A stretch of DNA of 64,000 nt, taken from positions 1,645,147-1,709,146 of the forward strand of contig NC_033630.1 of assembly GCF_001540865.1 (NCBI RefSeq), read 5' to 3'. A model generated the notes under the pieces. The model saw only the letters and a list, made by a program, of their open reading frames with translations, made no database searches and was not told the origin of the DNA. Position 1 is the stretch's first letter. Each line of letters begins with the position of its first letter. Shown piece by piece: positions 1-11,660 of this stretch. This stretch comes from Ananas comosus. Its lineage: Eukaryota; Streptophyta; Magnoliopsida; Poales; Bromeliaceae. A program made the translations under genes and the position numbers.

Positions 1-264
1 ATATTTGATGTTGTATTTTATTTTTTTTTTTAAGAATTTAGATGTAATGTAATATATTTTAAAATATTGTATAGAAAATAATTATTTCGGATTCAAATTT
101 TCGGGTTCTGACTTGGGTTTGGGTGTTGAATTTCTGATCAGGTTCGAATTTGGATATGAATTTTTAAAATCCGTCGAATTCATGTTCGGATTCGGGTTTT
201 GGTTTGGTGTTCGGGTTCGAATTTTTGAAAATCCGTTCCGATTCTAACCCGTTGACATCCCTAT
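1..264. mobile_element. Degenerate hAT-like element end (tentative)
   Basis: The segment is rich in repeated TCGGGTT/TTCGAATTT words and ends in CCCGTTGACATCCCTA. The reverse complement of that end (TAGGGATGTCAACGGG) resembles the terminal sequence common in plant hAT-derived MITEs. Only one end lies in the window, so the opposite terminus and target duplication cannot be seen. Confidence 0.35.
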
Positions 265-1261
265 TTTGAGCCGACACGTATTCAGATCAAAAATTTAAAT
301 AAGCTGGAATAATCCTGGTTTTCGACTTGAAATTAATTCGAGCTGGCTCGAGCTAGTTTTAATTAAACTTAAAAAAAATACTATATTAACTATAATTAGT
401 ATCATTATTTGTTATTATTGACACATGTTTTTGCTCTTAGTATTATTAATAAATATTAAAATAAAAAATTCAAGCTAATAAAAAAATTTAAAAATAATAT
501 TTTGTATCAGAATAGCTAACTATAATTACAACTCTAATTCTTAATTAGGAGTCGTTCGTCTCCCTACATATCACTCAAGAAATGTCATATAATTTTGCTA
601 CAAACTAATTAATTATGCCACTTTGGATTAGAAAGTTATTTGCTCTTGTTAATGGACTTAACTATCCATAATCTTACCACGTCGGAAATGAATCAATGAT
701 CAATACTGTCTAATCTATGCGAACTTAATATTTCTTTTAGTTGAAAATTTATGATGCTTACATCCGTAAAAGTTTATTACACGACAAGTATCTAACTATT
801 TTGAATAAAATATTTTAATTATTTTTAATATATTATAAATTATAAAACAAACATATAGCAATAGTTAATGCCCTTCAAATCAAGGGAAAAAAACGAAAAC
901 ATTAAATCCAAGATGTCGCCAATATTTTAGCAACTTTATGCGGCAACCTTAAATTTATATGACCACCTTAGAAGATGTAATTAATTAATCTTTTTTTTTT
1001 TTTGCATTATGGATATTAATCTATTAAAGATACATAAAAACAACAGTCCATATATATGAACTGCACCAGTATTGCTATTTGCTACCCCTATTATGCTGCA
1101 TTTATGTGTTATTATTATATTATTTGAAAGTGTATTAACTAAGTCCATCGACTATTAAATTTTCTAACTACATATAAAAATTGCAATGTTACTAGGTTAG
1201 AAATTGCTCTATTGGATGTAGTCAATAATGTTCAAAAGAAGATGTAAATATTGAAGGTCAT
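265..1261. other. AT-rich intergenic DNA, no gene seen
   Basis: Low-GC sequence with frequent stops in all frames and short A/T runs. I see no coding, RNA or clear repeat signature. Confidence 0.6.
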
Positions 1262-1271
1262 AAATTTTTGA

Positions 1272-1426
1272 TTTTTTTTTTTTCAGTGAAAGGTAGGATG
1301 CTATCCGCTTCATTTATTTCGTCTAGAAATAAACTTACCTGGAAATGTGAATAAACTAGAATTCGAATTTGGATCTCGGATATCAACCATCAAATTTTTT
1401 TGCCACTTGCCCTAGGAATGGTCGGT
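1272..1426 (-). mobile_element. tRNA-derived SINE copy 1 (minus)
   Basis: Reverse-oriented copy of the local SINE: a T-run (its A-tail), GGTAGGATGCTATCCGCTTC, the AAATAAACTTA body and a tRNA-like head ending in CCTAGGAATGGTCGGT. The flanks share AATTTTTGAT on both sides, a plausible target-site duplication of about 10 bp. Confidence 0.8.
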
Positions 1427-1599
1427 AATTTTTGATAATTTTTAGTAATGGCTAACTGATAGATTAATTCTAAAATTTTTAACTCCTACTTTATAAATTT
1501 ATGAATTATTTGGATCATATCATAACAAGAATGCACTATATTTTAATTGTAAAAATTATCAATTAAGTAAAAATTTGTTCATAAAATTGTTTCCTCTAC

Positions 1600-2115
1600 T
1601 GTGATGGGGATGCGAACCATAAGCAGCAGGCTCGGGTGGTCGCACATGAGATGCGTCCCCACCAAATTTTGTTTTTGGGGAAACGACGCAACGGTAAACC
1701 GGGCGCAGGGAAAATCCCCCCTCAACTCGAACGGTACGGACAAGTGAGTTTTGCGAGCCCAAGGCACTCAGTGCAACGGTTACACGCGCGATCGCTTTCG
1801 CCGACACGCGGGCCCCACATCTCTGCGCGTGTGGGGCCCGCGCGTCGGCGTATAACGACCGCGGTAGGCAAGCGTTACACCGGAGCGGGAGTGGCGCCTC
1901 GCAGTTAGCGACTTGGCCGGTGACGTGGCGGGGGAACGCGGGTGCGGGTGCGGGTGCGGGTGCGGGTGAACGTGCTACGGCGGCCCCTCTTCACGTGGAC
2001 CGATCCTACGTGGCCCTATGAGGTGGCTCGGATCGCAAATTATTTGTTGGATACATGTCCACGGGGTTCAGGTCCGTGTCACCGGACCCGAATGCGACCC
2101 GGCGATTTTGATTTT
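1600..2115. other. Isolated GC-rich island with a palindrome and G-box
   Basis: About 500 bp of GC-rich, CpG-rich sequence inside AT-rich DNA. It holds an inverted repeat (ACGCGGGCCCCACA near 1804 and its near complement near 1830-1845) whose arms carry GGCCCCAC, a TCP-type binding motif. It also has a GGGTGC hexamer tandem at about 1938-1968, a CACGTG G-box at 1992-1997 and a TACGTGG box near 2008. The open frames across it have no recognisable protein similarity. It may be a distal promoter block, an unrecognised first exon or a captured GC-rich fragment. Confidence 0.5.
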
Positions 2116-3187
2116 TAGCCTCGGTTTCGATTGATTGGGCGAGGGATCGGACGATGTGGTTCCCTCCATGTGCCACAACGTTAGAGGGCGCCTTTGACGG
2201 TCGCTATCTTAATTTTGTAGCCATTTGTTGCACCTAGAAACTTCTGCAACCGGATAGAATATGGTTTACTTTTTCACTACAAAAAAATAAATAAATAAAT
2301 AAAATTAACTCTCTTTCTCTCTATATATATTATTTTAGTATTAACAGCATAAACTTTACGCGAATTTACTGTACTGCGTCCACGTAAAAGGCTTGTTTAC
2401 TTTAACAAAATTATTATTATTGTTTTTTTACCGACAATAGTATACTGCAGTTAATTAAAGAGATTTGATGTTTAGTGGATTCGGTTTTTTAACTGAGTTT
2501 ATTTCTACGTCATCATACCAAACTATGTAAAATAACTAAAATTTTCAAAAACTTAAACTGCGAGTGAATAAATAATTTTTTTTAAAATTAATTAAAAAGT
2601 ATGATTTGATTTTATTTAAAATAAAAGCTGTATCTATTTTCCTCTATATATATATGATGATCCTACGTGTTTGATCTCATTGTGAAGCATGGTCTCCCTT
2701 TCATTATTAGCCCTAGAGTGGGTGCTTGCGTGCTCATAATATCCCGAGCCATCCTGTCGCCCGAATTTGTGCCATGCATGTTCCACCAAACTTGGCTCCG
2801 AATTGAATGCCACACAACGCTGTTGGGCTCCACGAACCCGACCTTACAAAACCACCCGATATTAAAACCCCGCCCTGCATCAAATCAAATCAAATCAACG
2901 GTCGTGATGGCACCTAACTTAACTGTTCTTATTCCGGATCAATAATTATCCATTTATTTATCCCTCCTCCCGGGAAGGAATATAATAAACACTAGACTAG
3001 ATAGATAACACAAAATCCTCGCATCGCGACAAAAAAAAAAAGAAAAAGAAAAAGAAAAAGAAAAAGAAAAAAGCCCCAGCACGGACCCGAGTTAAACCCA
3101 AACCCTCGTTTATTCCCCGCTTTAACCTTTTGCCTGAAGAAGAGAATAAATAAGACCCAGAATATTATTATTATTATATATGATAAT
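2116..3187. other. Intergenic DNA with AAAAAG microsatellite
   Basis: No gene seen. An (AAAAAG)n-type purine run lies at about 3030-3072. An open frame at 2667-2945 has no recognisable domain and reads as chance. Confidence 0.55.
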
Positions 3188-3437
3188 ATAATATTAAGAA
3201 CTAGACTGGAATACTATTAATAACACTAATGATTTGATGCTATTAAATTTTCTATTTTTAAATTAAAAGATATACGATTAGAATAATATGAGCTTTTTAA
3301 AGTTGAATGAATGATTGATTGAATAGTATAATCGAATGGATATAAAAATGATAAAAAAGTAAATTTAATTATAAAAAAATTTGATAATACTAAATAATTC
3401 GTACTATCGATAGTATCCCAATCAGACTCTAATATTA
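3188..3437. mobile_element. Solo MITE, same family as the array near 52.3-53.0 kb
   Basis: It begins AAGAACTAGACTGGAATACT and contains GGAATACTATTAATA, a central GTTGAATGAATGATTGATTG segment with GAATAGTATAATC, and ends with a CGTACTATCGATAGTATCCC block. The same order of words occurs three times in tandem near 52.3-53.0 kb. This copy is more diverged. It lies about 230 bp upstream of the CCCH gene and could affect its promoter. Confidence 0.55.
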
Positions 3438-3589
3438 AATATAATAATACTAAGTTAATGTTGTGTTATGTTATGTTACGTTATATTATTTTATTCAGCA
3501 AAAAAAAAACCCGAACCCTCCCCGCCAGTTTATATTTACCGCTCCCTCCCTAAACCAGGTGGCATCTGAAATACAGCGAGAAAGAAAGA

Positions 3590-3661
3590 GATTGTTGAGA
3601 GAGAGAGAGAGTTTGTAGAGGAGATTGTAGAGAGAGAGTGAGTGAGAGAGAGAGAGAGAGA
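3590..3661 (+). promoter_or_regulatory. GA-rich 5' leader of the CCCH gene
   Basis: Nearly continuous GAGAGA repeats directly precede the ATG cluster of the zinc-finger gene. GA/CT-rich stretches are common in plant promoters and 5' UTRs. Whether this one is transcribed is inference. Confidence 0.5.
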
Positions 3662-4933
3662 ATGATGATGATGGGAGAAGGGGGTCGTCACCTCCATCGC
3701 GATCCGACGGTGCACGCGCCGCCGTGGAGCCCGTTCGACGATCCGACGGGGGGGTACGGGGGCGGGGAGTGCTCGCCGTACGTGATGGGGGGTGGGGCGG
3801 CGGCGCTGGCGGCGGCGCTGCAGGGCTACGCGGCGGTGGCGGCGGCGGCGGCGGCGGCCGCTGGGGAGGAGGAGGAGGAGGAGGAGCTGCTGGACGAGGC
3901 GGAGCTGGCGGACGCGCCGGTGGACGCGTTCTCGTGCGACGAGTTCCGGATGTACGAGTTCAAGGTGCGGCGGTGCGCACGGGGGCGGAGCCACGACTGG
4001 ACGGAGTGCCCCTACGCCCACCCGGGCGAGAAGGCGCGCCGCCGCGACCCCAGGAAGTACCACTACTCCGGGACCGCCTGCCCGGACTTCCGCAAGGGCA
4101 ACTGCAAGCGCGGGGACGCCTGCGAGTTCGCGCACGGCGTCTTCGAGTGCTGGCTGCACCCGGCGCGCTACCGCACCCAGCCCTGCAAGGACGGCACCGC
4201 CTGCCGCCGCCGCGTCTGCTTCTTCGCCCACACGCCGGAGCAGCTCCGCCTCCTACCCCAGCAGCAGCAGCAACAGCAGCAGCATCAGCAGCATCAGCAG
4301 CAGCTTCTCCTTGCGAGCCCTCGGGGATCCTGCTCCGCGTCGTCGGCGCCGCCTCCCGAGTCCTACGACGGGTCCCCGCTGCGGCGACGCGCGCTGGAGT
4401 CGTCGCTGTCGAAGGGCCTCGCCTCGAGCTCGCCCACCTCCACGCTGCTCTCCCCGCCGCTCTCGCCGCCGTCCGAGTCCCCGCCCATCTCCCCCAGCGG
4501 CAGCGCCGCCGCCGCCGCCGCGCTGCGGCGCGCGTCGTGGCCCGTGGCGGGCGCGTCCATGAACGAGCTCGCCGCCTCCTTCCGGACCATGCAGCTGAGC
4601 AAGGTGAAGTCGGCGCCGAGCTCCTGCGGGTTCCAGCTGGGCGGCGCGTTCGGCTCGCCGCGGGGGAGCGCCGGGGGTTTCGGCGGCGGGTTCTGGAGCC
4701 TCCCTTCGACTCCCACCAAGGAGTCGGCGGTGGGTGGGGGTCTCATCGCCGGGTTCGGCGACGGCGCCGAGTTGGGCCTGGTGGGAGAGGAGCCGCCCGT
4801 TCAGAGGGTGGAGTCCGGGAGGGCGCTGAGGGCGAAGATGTTCGAGAGGCTGAGCAAGGACTGCGCCGTGGCCAAGTCCGATACCCCGACTCCTACCCCG
4901 GACGTCGCCTGGATTTCAGAGCTCGTCAAGTGA
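3662..4933 (+). CDS. Arginine-rich tandem CCCH zinc-finger protein (RR-TZF family)
   Basis: Intronless gene of 423 aa, counted from the first of four consecutive ATG codons at 3662. The open frame runs a further 8 codons upstream but only from a GTG. The zinc-finger region has the plant RR-TZF layout: an arginine-rich C105-X5-H111-X4-C116-X3-H120 unit, then C140-X7-C148-X5-C154-X3-H158 and C175-X5-C181-X4-C186-X3-H190, with the last two fingers 16 residues apart. An alanine run (about 57-67) and an acidic run (69-75) precede the fingers; a Gln/His-rich tract (200-214) and Ser/Pro-rich low-complexity sequence follow. Short conserved-looking blocks near 292-312 and 383-400 resemble the C-terminal parts of this family. 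Family members bind AU-rich mRNA, sit in cytoplasmic granules and act in hormone, stress and seed responses; that role is inferred here. Coding GC is very high, unlike PFK and MPP in the same window. No break is seen. Confidence 0.95.
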   Translation: MMMMGEGGRHLHRDPTVHAPPWSPFDDPTGGYGGGECSPYVMGGGAAALAAALQGYAAVAAAAAAAAGEEEEEEELLDEAELADAPVDAFSCDEFRMYEFKVRRCARGRSHDWTECPYAHPGEKARRRDPRKYHYSGTACPDFRKGNCKRGDACEFAHGVFECWLHPARYRTQPCKDGTACRRRVCFFAHTPEQLRLLPQQQQQQQQHQQHQQQLLLASPRGSCSASSAPPPESYDGSPLRRRALESSLSKGLASSSPTSTLLSPPLSPPSESPPISPSGSAAAAAALRRASWPVAGASMNELAASFRTMQLSKVKSAPSSCGFQLGGAFGSPRGSAGGFGGGFWSLPSTPTKESAVGGGLIAGFGDGAELGLVGEEPPVQRVESGRALRAKMFERLSKDCAVAKSDTPTPTPDVAWISELVK

Positions 4934-5500
4934 TTTGCTGGGAACTACCCAAAGAATATTATAACAAGTGTTATGAAAAAAAAAAAATAAGAAGAAGAAG
5001 AAAAGAGAGACGGGGAAAAAGTAAAGAAGAAAAAAAAAAAAGAAACGAAGGAAAGATGATGGATTTTGGTAAGGGGTCTAAGCGCCCTAATTTTTTGCAT
5101 GAATATTGTGAATATTGTTGTTGTCCAAAAAAAAAAAAAAAAAAGGGAGAAAAAGAGAGAATGTTAATTCTGTATATAGGTGTGAAGGGTGCATGGAGGA
5201 GAGGGATTACGATGCTAGTGGGTGGATCTGTTTTGGGGCTTCTTGCTGTAGTGGCAGTAAATATTATTTAGCACTCTCCTGTGTATAGAGACCAATCAAA
5301 TTTGAAGCGACCAACGGAGAAGATGATGAAGGAACTAAAGAAGGGTGGCATCAACTGCTGTGGGAAAAATTACTTTACTAATTTCGATTTTTTTTTTAAG
5401 CATATGTTATGTTGCTGCTTAGCTTTTGTTCATCTTGGAAATTTGCTTAAAATTGTCGCACTCCTTTAATCTCACCGTTTTGGTTCTATTTTTGTGCATG
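4934..5500 (+). other. Probable 3' UTR and downstream region of the CCCH gene
   Basis: The stop codon TGA (4931-4933) is followed by purine-rich sequence with several A-runs (4977-5045, 5128-5144) and then AT-rich DNA. No exact polyadenylation site can be fixed from sequence alone. Confidence 0.4.
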
Positions 5501-6335
5501 CTTGTAGTTTTCTGATATCCTGATCTTTTATATAAAATATATGTAACTGTATCTCTCATTGTCATCTTCGCGTTATTATAAAAATGTAAGATATTGCTCT
5601 TATCCAAGTTTGAATCTCTCCTTGTTTGAACATTTCCTGCTGTGTGATGAGGGTTCGCACTTCTTTTTCTCAAGTGGCTGTGCATGTGATCTCATGACCA
5701 TGACACGAAAAAAAATTTGTGGCAGTTAATTTTGCGTCGGATGGCCCCGTTGAACAAGATGAGCAGGGATTAATTTAACACAGTTTATAGTTGTAATTTT
5801 TGGTTCTCTCTCGCTTTGTTGGAATTATTATCCTCGGAGAGCAACCTGTGGCTTTTCTATTTTCTGGAGAGAAGCGTGCGAAGCTAAAGAGAAATGGACC
5901 AAAAAATTATTCTTGTTTTCTCTGTCGAGTCCAAATTAAATTCTGTGAAAAATAAGAACTCGATATCAATGAGATTATCTTTTAAAAAATTATTTTGTTA
6001 TTTTAATATGATGACAACATTAGAGGGGTATATTGCAATGAGCCCAAGATATTTTTCAAAACTTTAATAAAAGAGGGACAGGGAGTCAGGGACTTAATAG
6101 GAGTAAAAAAAAACCTTGGTAAATAAAAGAAATAAATATATATATGTAGTGTAAAGATGTTTGGTTTAATAGAGACAGGACACACTTTACTGCAGTTGTG
6201 CTGTTTCCATCCCTTTACTTGCCCCGCTGGGGTCCTCGTTGAGAAATAAAGGAGAAAGATCATGAGAAATCCGGAAGCGGCCGTACCCATTGAACTAAGA
6301 GAAAGAAGGAAAAACTTAAAAAAAAAAGTAAATAA
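5501..6335. other. Intergenic DNA, no gene seen
   Basis: AT-rich sequence; the short open frames have no recognisable similarity and no splice context. Confidence 0.55.
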
Positions 6336-6800
6336 ATGCATGGAGAACCCCCCCTCAATTATAGCCTATTTTGAAGTACACCCCTCGACTATTAACTTTT
6401 AAATTTGTATCTTTCTATTTAAGTTCCTCTCGTTAATTCAAAGTTCCTGCGCCTACCTGTTTTATTTATTTTTTAAAAAATTAAATTTAATAATATAAAA
6501 TAATTAGGTTTCAAAGTTGAGACCTAAAATGCCAGCTAATCATTTTTTTTTTACCACTTAGTCTAAAAATAATCCATATTTTAATTTTATTGGTCTAGAA
6601 ATTATCGTACTAGTCTCGGCATACATCTCTGTAATAATACTTATGATGATATTAAAAAGGTTGTAAAGAGGATGGAATCTTTAACTGATGGTATAAAGAA
6701 TAAATCTATGCCTAATTTTTAAAATTTACATATAGTTATATAAGCTTATAATCAAGAGGGCTATTTTCAGAATACACTATAGTTGAAGGACCCTCCATAT
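6336..6800. mobile_element. DNA element with about 55-bp terminal inverted repeats
   Basis: The left end (ATGGAGAACCCCCCCTCAAT, then TATAGCCTATTTTGAAGTAC) matches the reverse complement of the right end (near 6740-6800: GGGCTATTTTCAGAATACAC, then TATAGTTGAAGGACCCTCCAT). Related ends occur at 20.04-20.57 kb and 47.9-48.25 kb. No transposase is present. The class is uncertain. Confidence 0.6.
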
Positions 6801-7394
6801 CATTTTCACCTTGCTCGCCCTTTTTATGTACATCTTTTCTTCGCTACTGTCCCAATATATTCCACCCTATTCTCACGCAAACAAGCACTCTTCCTACTAC
6901 AGGGGCTACATCTCATTTATTACTACTTGTACTACATTTGTGTTATTATTATTATTATTATTATTTTCAGTACATTATATATATATATAATTATATATAA
7001 ATATATATATTTAATAGCTTTGGTTTCATTTATAGAGATGGGTGGGTAGAGGGGGAGTAGTCCTTTAGTCGCGTCTTTTCACGTGGTTAAAGCGGAGGAC
7101 CCGGCTCCTGCTGCTATTGTTGTTCATCGTCCTTTTTTTTTTCTTTTTTTTCTTTTTTCCTTTTCTTTTTTATTCATTTTTTTAAGTGCATGAAGGCTCA
7201 GGCAATTTTGAAATCGCCCCTCAACGACCGATTAGTTTTCAACGCAAGTGACAAAAATATTTAGTAAGAAATATTTAATTATTTTATTTTTTAATTTTAT
7301 ATTTATTTTTTTAAAAAAAAATAAAATAAAATAAATATTATACTATTTTCTTCTCCAAAAAAAGAATCACCCCTCAGCTTCAAATTTTGAATAA
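6801..7394. other. Intergenic DNA with simple repeats
   Basis: ATT trinucleotide and TA-rich tracts (about 6945-7010) and a T-rich run (7130-7180). No gene seen. Confidence 0.55.
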
Positions 7395-8770
7395 TGTTTT
7401 TTTGGAATGTTTGGTTTGCATGCAGTTGAAAATATACGCATTTATTAAATTTTTGTTTGATTTAGTATAGTCAGGCCCAATTGCTATAGTTGCATCTTTA
7501 CGTGAATGCTCAACCGGAGCAGTAAATACTGCAACCAAATTAGCTGTAGTACCATCTGCAGTAATTGTACTGGAGTCGGCTCACCTATTAAAAAATAAAT
7601 AAAGTATGGTTTTTTTTTCATACGTTTTTATTTTAAAATTTTTTTTTCAAGAATATCTATTCATAAAATCTATTAGGATTTAATAATGTCGGTTAGAATT
7701 CAATAAATTTTTTTTACATGCTTCTATTTTTTTCTCCCAATTTGCTAGTTCAGTAATGTCTTAGTTTTTGTTTTGGTCAAATCTATAATATATTTGCATT
7801 TAAAATTCATTAAATTTATACATAATTTTATAATATATAAATTATAAAATTGGGTTAGCATCCCTGCAAAGTTCAACTTTAATAAGTTATTTCTACAAAA
7901 GTCCTAATATATTCAGATATGTCCCTCTAGTTAACATTCGTTAGAAAACTGTTTAATTTTTAACAGTAGATTCGTGAAATGACATTTTTGCCCTCATAAA
8001 TATGTCCCTTCAAAACTTCAACTGATATACATTTGCAGAAATGCCCTCACAAATCTCCATTTTTTTCTTTCTCTACCTTTTCGGGCTGCGGGGGGTAGAT
8101 GATGGTGGCGACGGCGCAGAGTTTGTCAGAGTTGCAGTCGACGAGGACAAGACTAAGGCCCGTAGCGACAAGGCGGAGGGTGAAGTGCGACCGATTCGAA
8201 CAAAGAGGAGGAAAAGGAAAAGAAAAAAAAAAGAAGAAGGAAGGAAGAGGAGAAAGAAGAAGAAGAATAGGAAGAGGAAGAGGAAGAATATGAAAGGTAA
8301 AATTATTAATTTACCTTATTAATTAGTTATGGTTAAATATTTTAACTGTGGTTAACTAAATTTTTTTAACGGATCCTAACGGTAGGGACATATCTGAATA
8401 TATTAAGATTTTTGCTGGGATAACTTATGAAAGTTGAACTTTGCAGGAACATATCTGTAATTCACCAAATGTGCAAGAACCTATATGCAATTAACCTTAA
8501 ATTATATATAAATATAAAAGTGTTAATTAATAATTAAAAAAATTCATAATTATGTTATATTCAGAAGAAGTAATCTCAAATTTCTATCTAAAAATTGACA
8601 AAATTTACAAACACAAATCTCTACTGCAACCTACCAAACAAAAAAAATATAACTGTAGCAGTTGCAATTGTATAAAACCAAATAGACTAGACATAATTAT
8701 AACTATAACATTTGCAACGGTATATATTTCCAACTATACTGTTTTTAAAACTACATCCAACTAAATAGCC
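7395..8770. mobile_element. Outer MITE-like element interrupted by a fold-back element
   Basis: The left end (GGAATGTTTGGTTTGCATGC, then AGTTGAAAATATAC) is loosely inverted at the right end (TATATTTCCAACTATACTG, then ACATCCAACTAAATAGCCCC, to about 8775). The same end words recur at 54.44 and 57.25 kb. The interior holds the fold-back at 7861-8449. Confidence 0.4.
7861..8449. mobile_element. Fold-back element with about 100-bp inverted arms and a GC-rich core
   Basis: The left arm reads CCTGCAAAGTTCAACTTTAA and contains AATATATTCAGATATGTCCC and CGTTAGAAAA. The reverse complement of the right arm reads CCTGCAAAGTTCAACTTTCA and contains the same ATATTCAGATATGTCCC word and CCGTTAAAAAA. The core (about 8095-8290) is GC-rich then purine-rich and encodes no recognisable protein. 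A second, AT-drifted copy lies near 37.43-37.77 kb. Confidence 0.65.
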
Positions 8771-10302
8771 CCTTAGTAAAGTTCATTTTACAAAAAAAAA
8801 AGTTAATATAAAAAAAAGCTAGACTCGTACACTTTTGAAAGCACGTAAATTTTCGTACTTATAAATTATTTTTGATGATAAAACATTCCATTCAACGATC
8901 GACTCTGTTATATAGGATCGTCACCATTAACCTTAAAATGAATGACTAAAAATAAAACTTTTATAAAAAATAATGATAAAAGACTCCAATTTCAAATCAA
9001 AAATATTGTTCTTACTCCTAATGTTAAGTAAAATTTTTTATTAAAATTTTATATAATTTAAATTTTTTTACACGGTAAAACTTACAAACATACAACATCA
9101 AGTACAAAATCCTCCGTGTTTTTTAAAGTGTAGAAGACGTATTCCATAAAAAATTCACCACGCGTTAGTTTTTATTTGGGCTGAGAAGTCGTCATTTTTT
9201 TTTTTTATTGATTTAAACTTAATTAAGTTTAGTTTTGTTAAATAAAATGTAACATTAAAAAAAATAATTATTAATTTAATATAAATAAATAGTTTGTCTT
9301 TAAAAATTTTAAGCTATTAAAATATGTGGTTAATATTTATATTCATATTCATCACTTCTTATATTTTGATATCAAATTTTTTGACAATTCAAAGACAAAA
9401 ATTTTAATCAGACCGAAGAAAATAAAATAATACTTGGAACTCAAAACATCTTATCATGACACTATATGAAATATTATCGATTGATTTTTAAATACTCTCT
9501 AGCTAGCTAATTTTTTTTAAAATATATGGGACAAAAATTGCCTAAATTTTCATTATATTTTTTTTCTAAAAAAGATAATGGCCATGTGCGGATTTTCTGA
9601 AGAAAAAAAAAAAAGTCTACATTATAATATTTATACCATATCATATCTTTTTATTTGAGTAAAAAACATAATGAATAAGACGGATAAATCTAAAGAGATA
9701 AAGTGATTGATTAAAAATACCACATCACCCAGCAATATAACTAATATATTCTTTTTTTCTTTTTTTTTTTCTTTTTTTTTTTTGAAGAAGAGAGAAATAT
9801 TAATAGCATTTTTTTTTGTCCCTTTTTATTTTTCATATACTAATTTTTAATAAACGAATTTTATTTTTATCCGTTTAAAATATGTGTGATGATACGATAT
9901 GATGGTATGGGTATGCCCATCGCTGTCTGTCGTGTTGGTGTTATCCACTCCCTCAGTCGGGCGTCGCTGTCAGGGGTGAAGAAGATCTACAAACCCCAGC
10001 GGCGTTCCTGGGTCCCACCCTTTTGCAGTGGAGTAATAATTCAATTATTTTCCGCGCCTGGTGCATCCTTATTACCCTGCGCACCGCATTCATCCACTGA
10101 CCAAATAGTTATTAAATGATTTACTTACTATTATAATAAGTATCGATTAATTATCAAACAACTATTTTATATTATTATAATAATATAATATTAGAATAGA
10201 AGATTTTTAAGTTCAAATAGTAAGCTTTTTTTTTTTTTTTTTTTTTTTACCTAACATCATTTTTTTTGGCGTGGTTATAAATTGTATATACCTGTTGATA
10301 CA
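8771..10302. other. AT-rich intergenic DNA, no gene seen
   Basis: Mostly A/T runs. A less AT-rich patch at about 9885-10095 holds a 77-codon frame with no recognisable domain or splice context. Confidence 0.55.
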
Positions 10303-10453
10303 ACTTTTTTTTAGAAATAAATAGCACGCTACCTATTTTGTTTATTTCATATAGAAATAAACTTAGCTGGAAATGTGAATTAACTAGAATTCGAACTTGA
10401 AATCTCGGATACCAACCACTAAGTCTTTTGCCATTTACTTTAGGGATGGTCAG
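10303..10453 (-). mobile_element. tRNA-derived SINE copy 2 (minus)
   Basis: Reverse copy with AGCACGCTACC near the tail side, AATAAACTTAGCTGGAAATG in the body and TTTAGGGATGGTCAG at the head. The box-B region (GAATTCGAAC) is still recognisable. It is diverged from the other copies. Confidence 0.75.
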
Positions 10454-11240
10454 TTTAAATAGTAAGTTTTGAACTTATAAAATGTTCAAAACTCAGACGT
10501 AGTAGTACGCCGTTAAAAATATATTATCTTAGAAACCGATCAGCTTACAAAATAAGACTTTTACTTGACTCTACAAGAAATTGATAATCGCACAGCATGA
10601 AAAAAGTATTTTTAACCACAACGATCTCAAACTAGGCCTAAATTGGTTTTTTTTTTCTTTTTTTTTTTTGAGAAAATCTTTGATGAGATTTTAGCATGTG
10701 TTTTACGTGATATAGTCATACACTGGGTGTAGGTAATGATTTCCGATGGGATGAGATACATAGCTGTGCACGCAACAGGGAGCATCCCAAGCCCGAGGTG
10801 TTAATAAAGGAAAATTGGGTGCACAGATGGCCATGAAAGTGGGAAGGAGCATGTCCATAAACAGGATCCGAAGATATTTCGTAGTAATTGTGGGCTCCAT
10901 TTCGCTATCCATTACTGGATAAAACAGAATAAAATGAGAACAAAGTCACTTACAAACTGGTGGTAACCGAAGATATTTAGCACAGATGGCCAAGAACTTA
11001 TTCGACGGTAGATATCTGATATCTTAAATTCAAAATCTAATTATTTTATAATTTAAATTGTATTTTAATTTTGAAAAAAAAAAATTAAATGAAACAGAGA
11101 ATTTAAATTTAGGACTCAGTGTGTCCCTCGACTTAGGTGTAAGAATAGAAATATTTCTAAATACTTTGAAGTACTTACGTTTATCAAATTGGATAAGAGG
11201 GGTGAAATTATCGAATCCCTTCTCAAATGTTTATCCCAGA
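10454..11240. other. Intergenic DNA, no gene seen
   Basis: AT-rich with short frames only. Nothing recognisable. Confidence 0.5.
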
Positions 11241-11242
11241 GT

Positions 11243-11391
11243 TTTAGTTCCCTAGAGCAAGTGGCAAAGGACCCGAGGTCCCAAGTTCGAATTCTAGTTG
11301 ATTCATATTTACAGAAAAGTTTATTTCTAAATGAAATAAACGAAGCGAATAGCGTGTTACCTATCTCTAAAAAAAAAAGAAAAAAAAAGAA
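11243..11391 (+). mobile_element. tRNA-derived SINE copy 3 (plus)
   Basis: The head has CCTAGAGCAAGTGGCAAAGG (box A), then AAGTTCGAATTC (box B), TTTATTTCTAAATGAAATAA, AGCGTGTTACCTATCTC and an impure A-tail ending near 11391. An Asn-Gly-type region GACCCGAGGTCCC follows box A. Confidence 0.8.
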
Positions 11392-11660
11392 GGATTTGGA
11401 AGATCCTCAAACCTAAAGAAGCACTAGCAACAATTGCTTTTCGAACATCAAAGTCCCAATAGTTTCCAGTAACTTCTATTCGGAATTTCTTTCTCTTGAT
11501 CTTGTGATATTTCTTTCTATTCGTCATACGATAGCAACTAATAAGAAATTGAGCACCCAGTGCAGCTTTCAAAGAGTCTATTCAATTTTCCCATATATTC
11601 AATGACTTGGACACACGGATAACATGGTATTTAGTCAAGGATTGTGCAAATATCCTCTAA

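Noticed and set aside
3536..4231. 231-codon open frame on the minus strand opposite the CCCH gene
   Set aside because: It is the mirror of a GC-rich coding sequence, with low-complexity Arg/Leu/Val content and no domain. The plus strand has the CCCH motifs.
3724..5271. 515-codon plus-strand frame overlapping the CCCH gene
   Set aside because: It is a Gly/Arg-rich shadow in another frame running through the 3' UTR, with no recognisable domain.
9886..10119. 77-codon frame in a less AT-rich patch
   Set aside because: No homology, no splice context, no repeat or promoter support; it could be chance.
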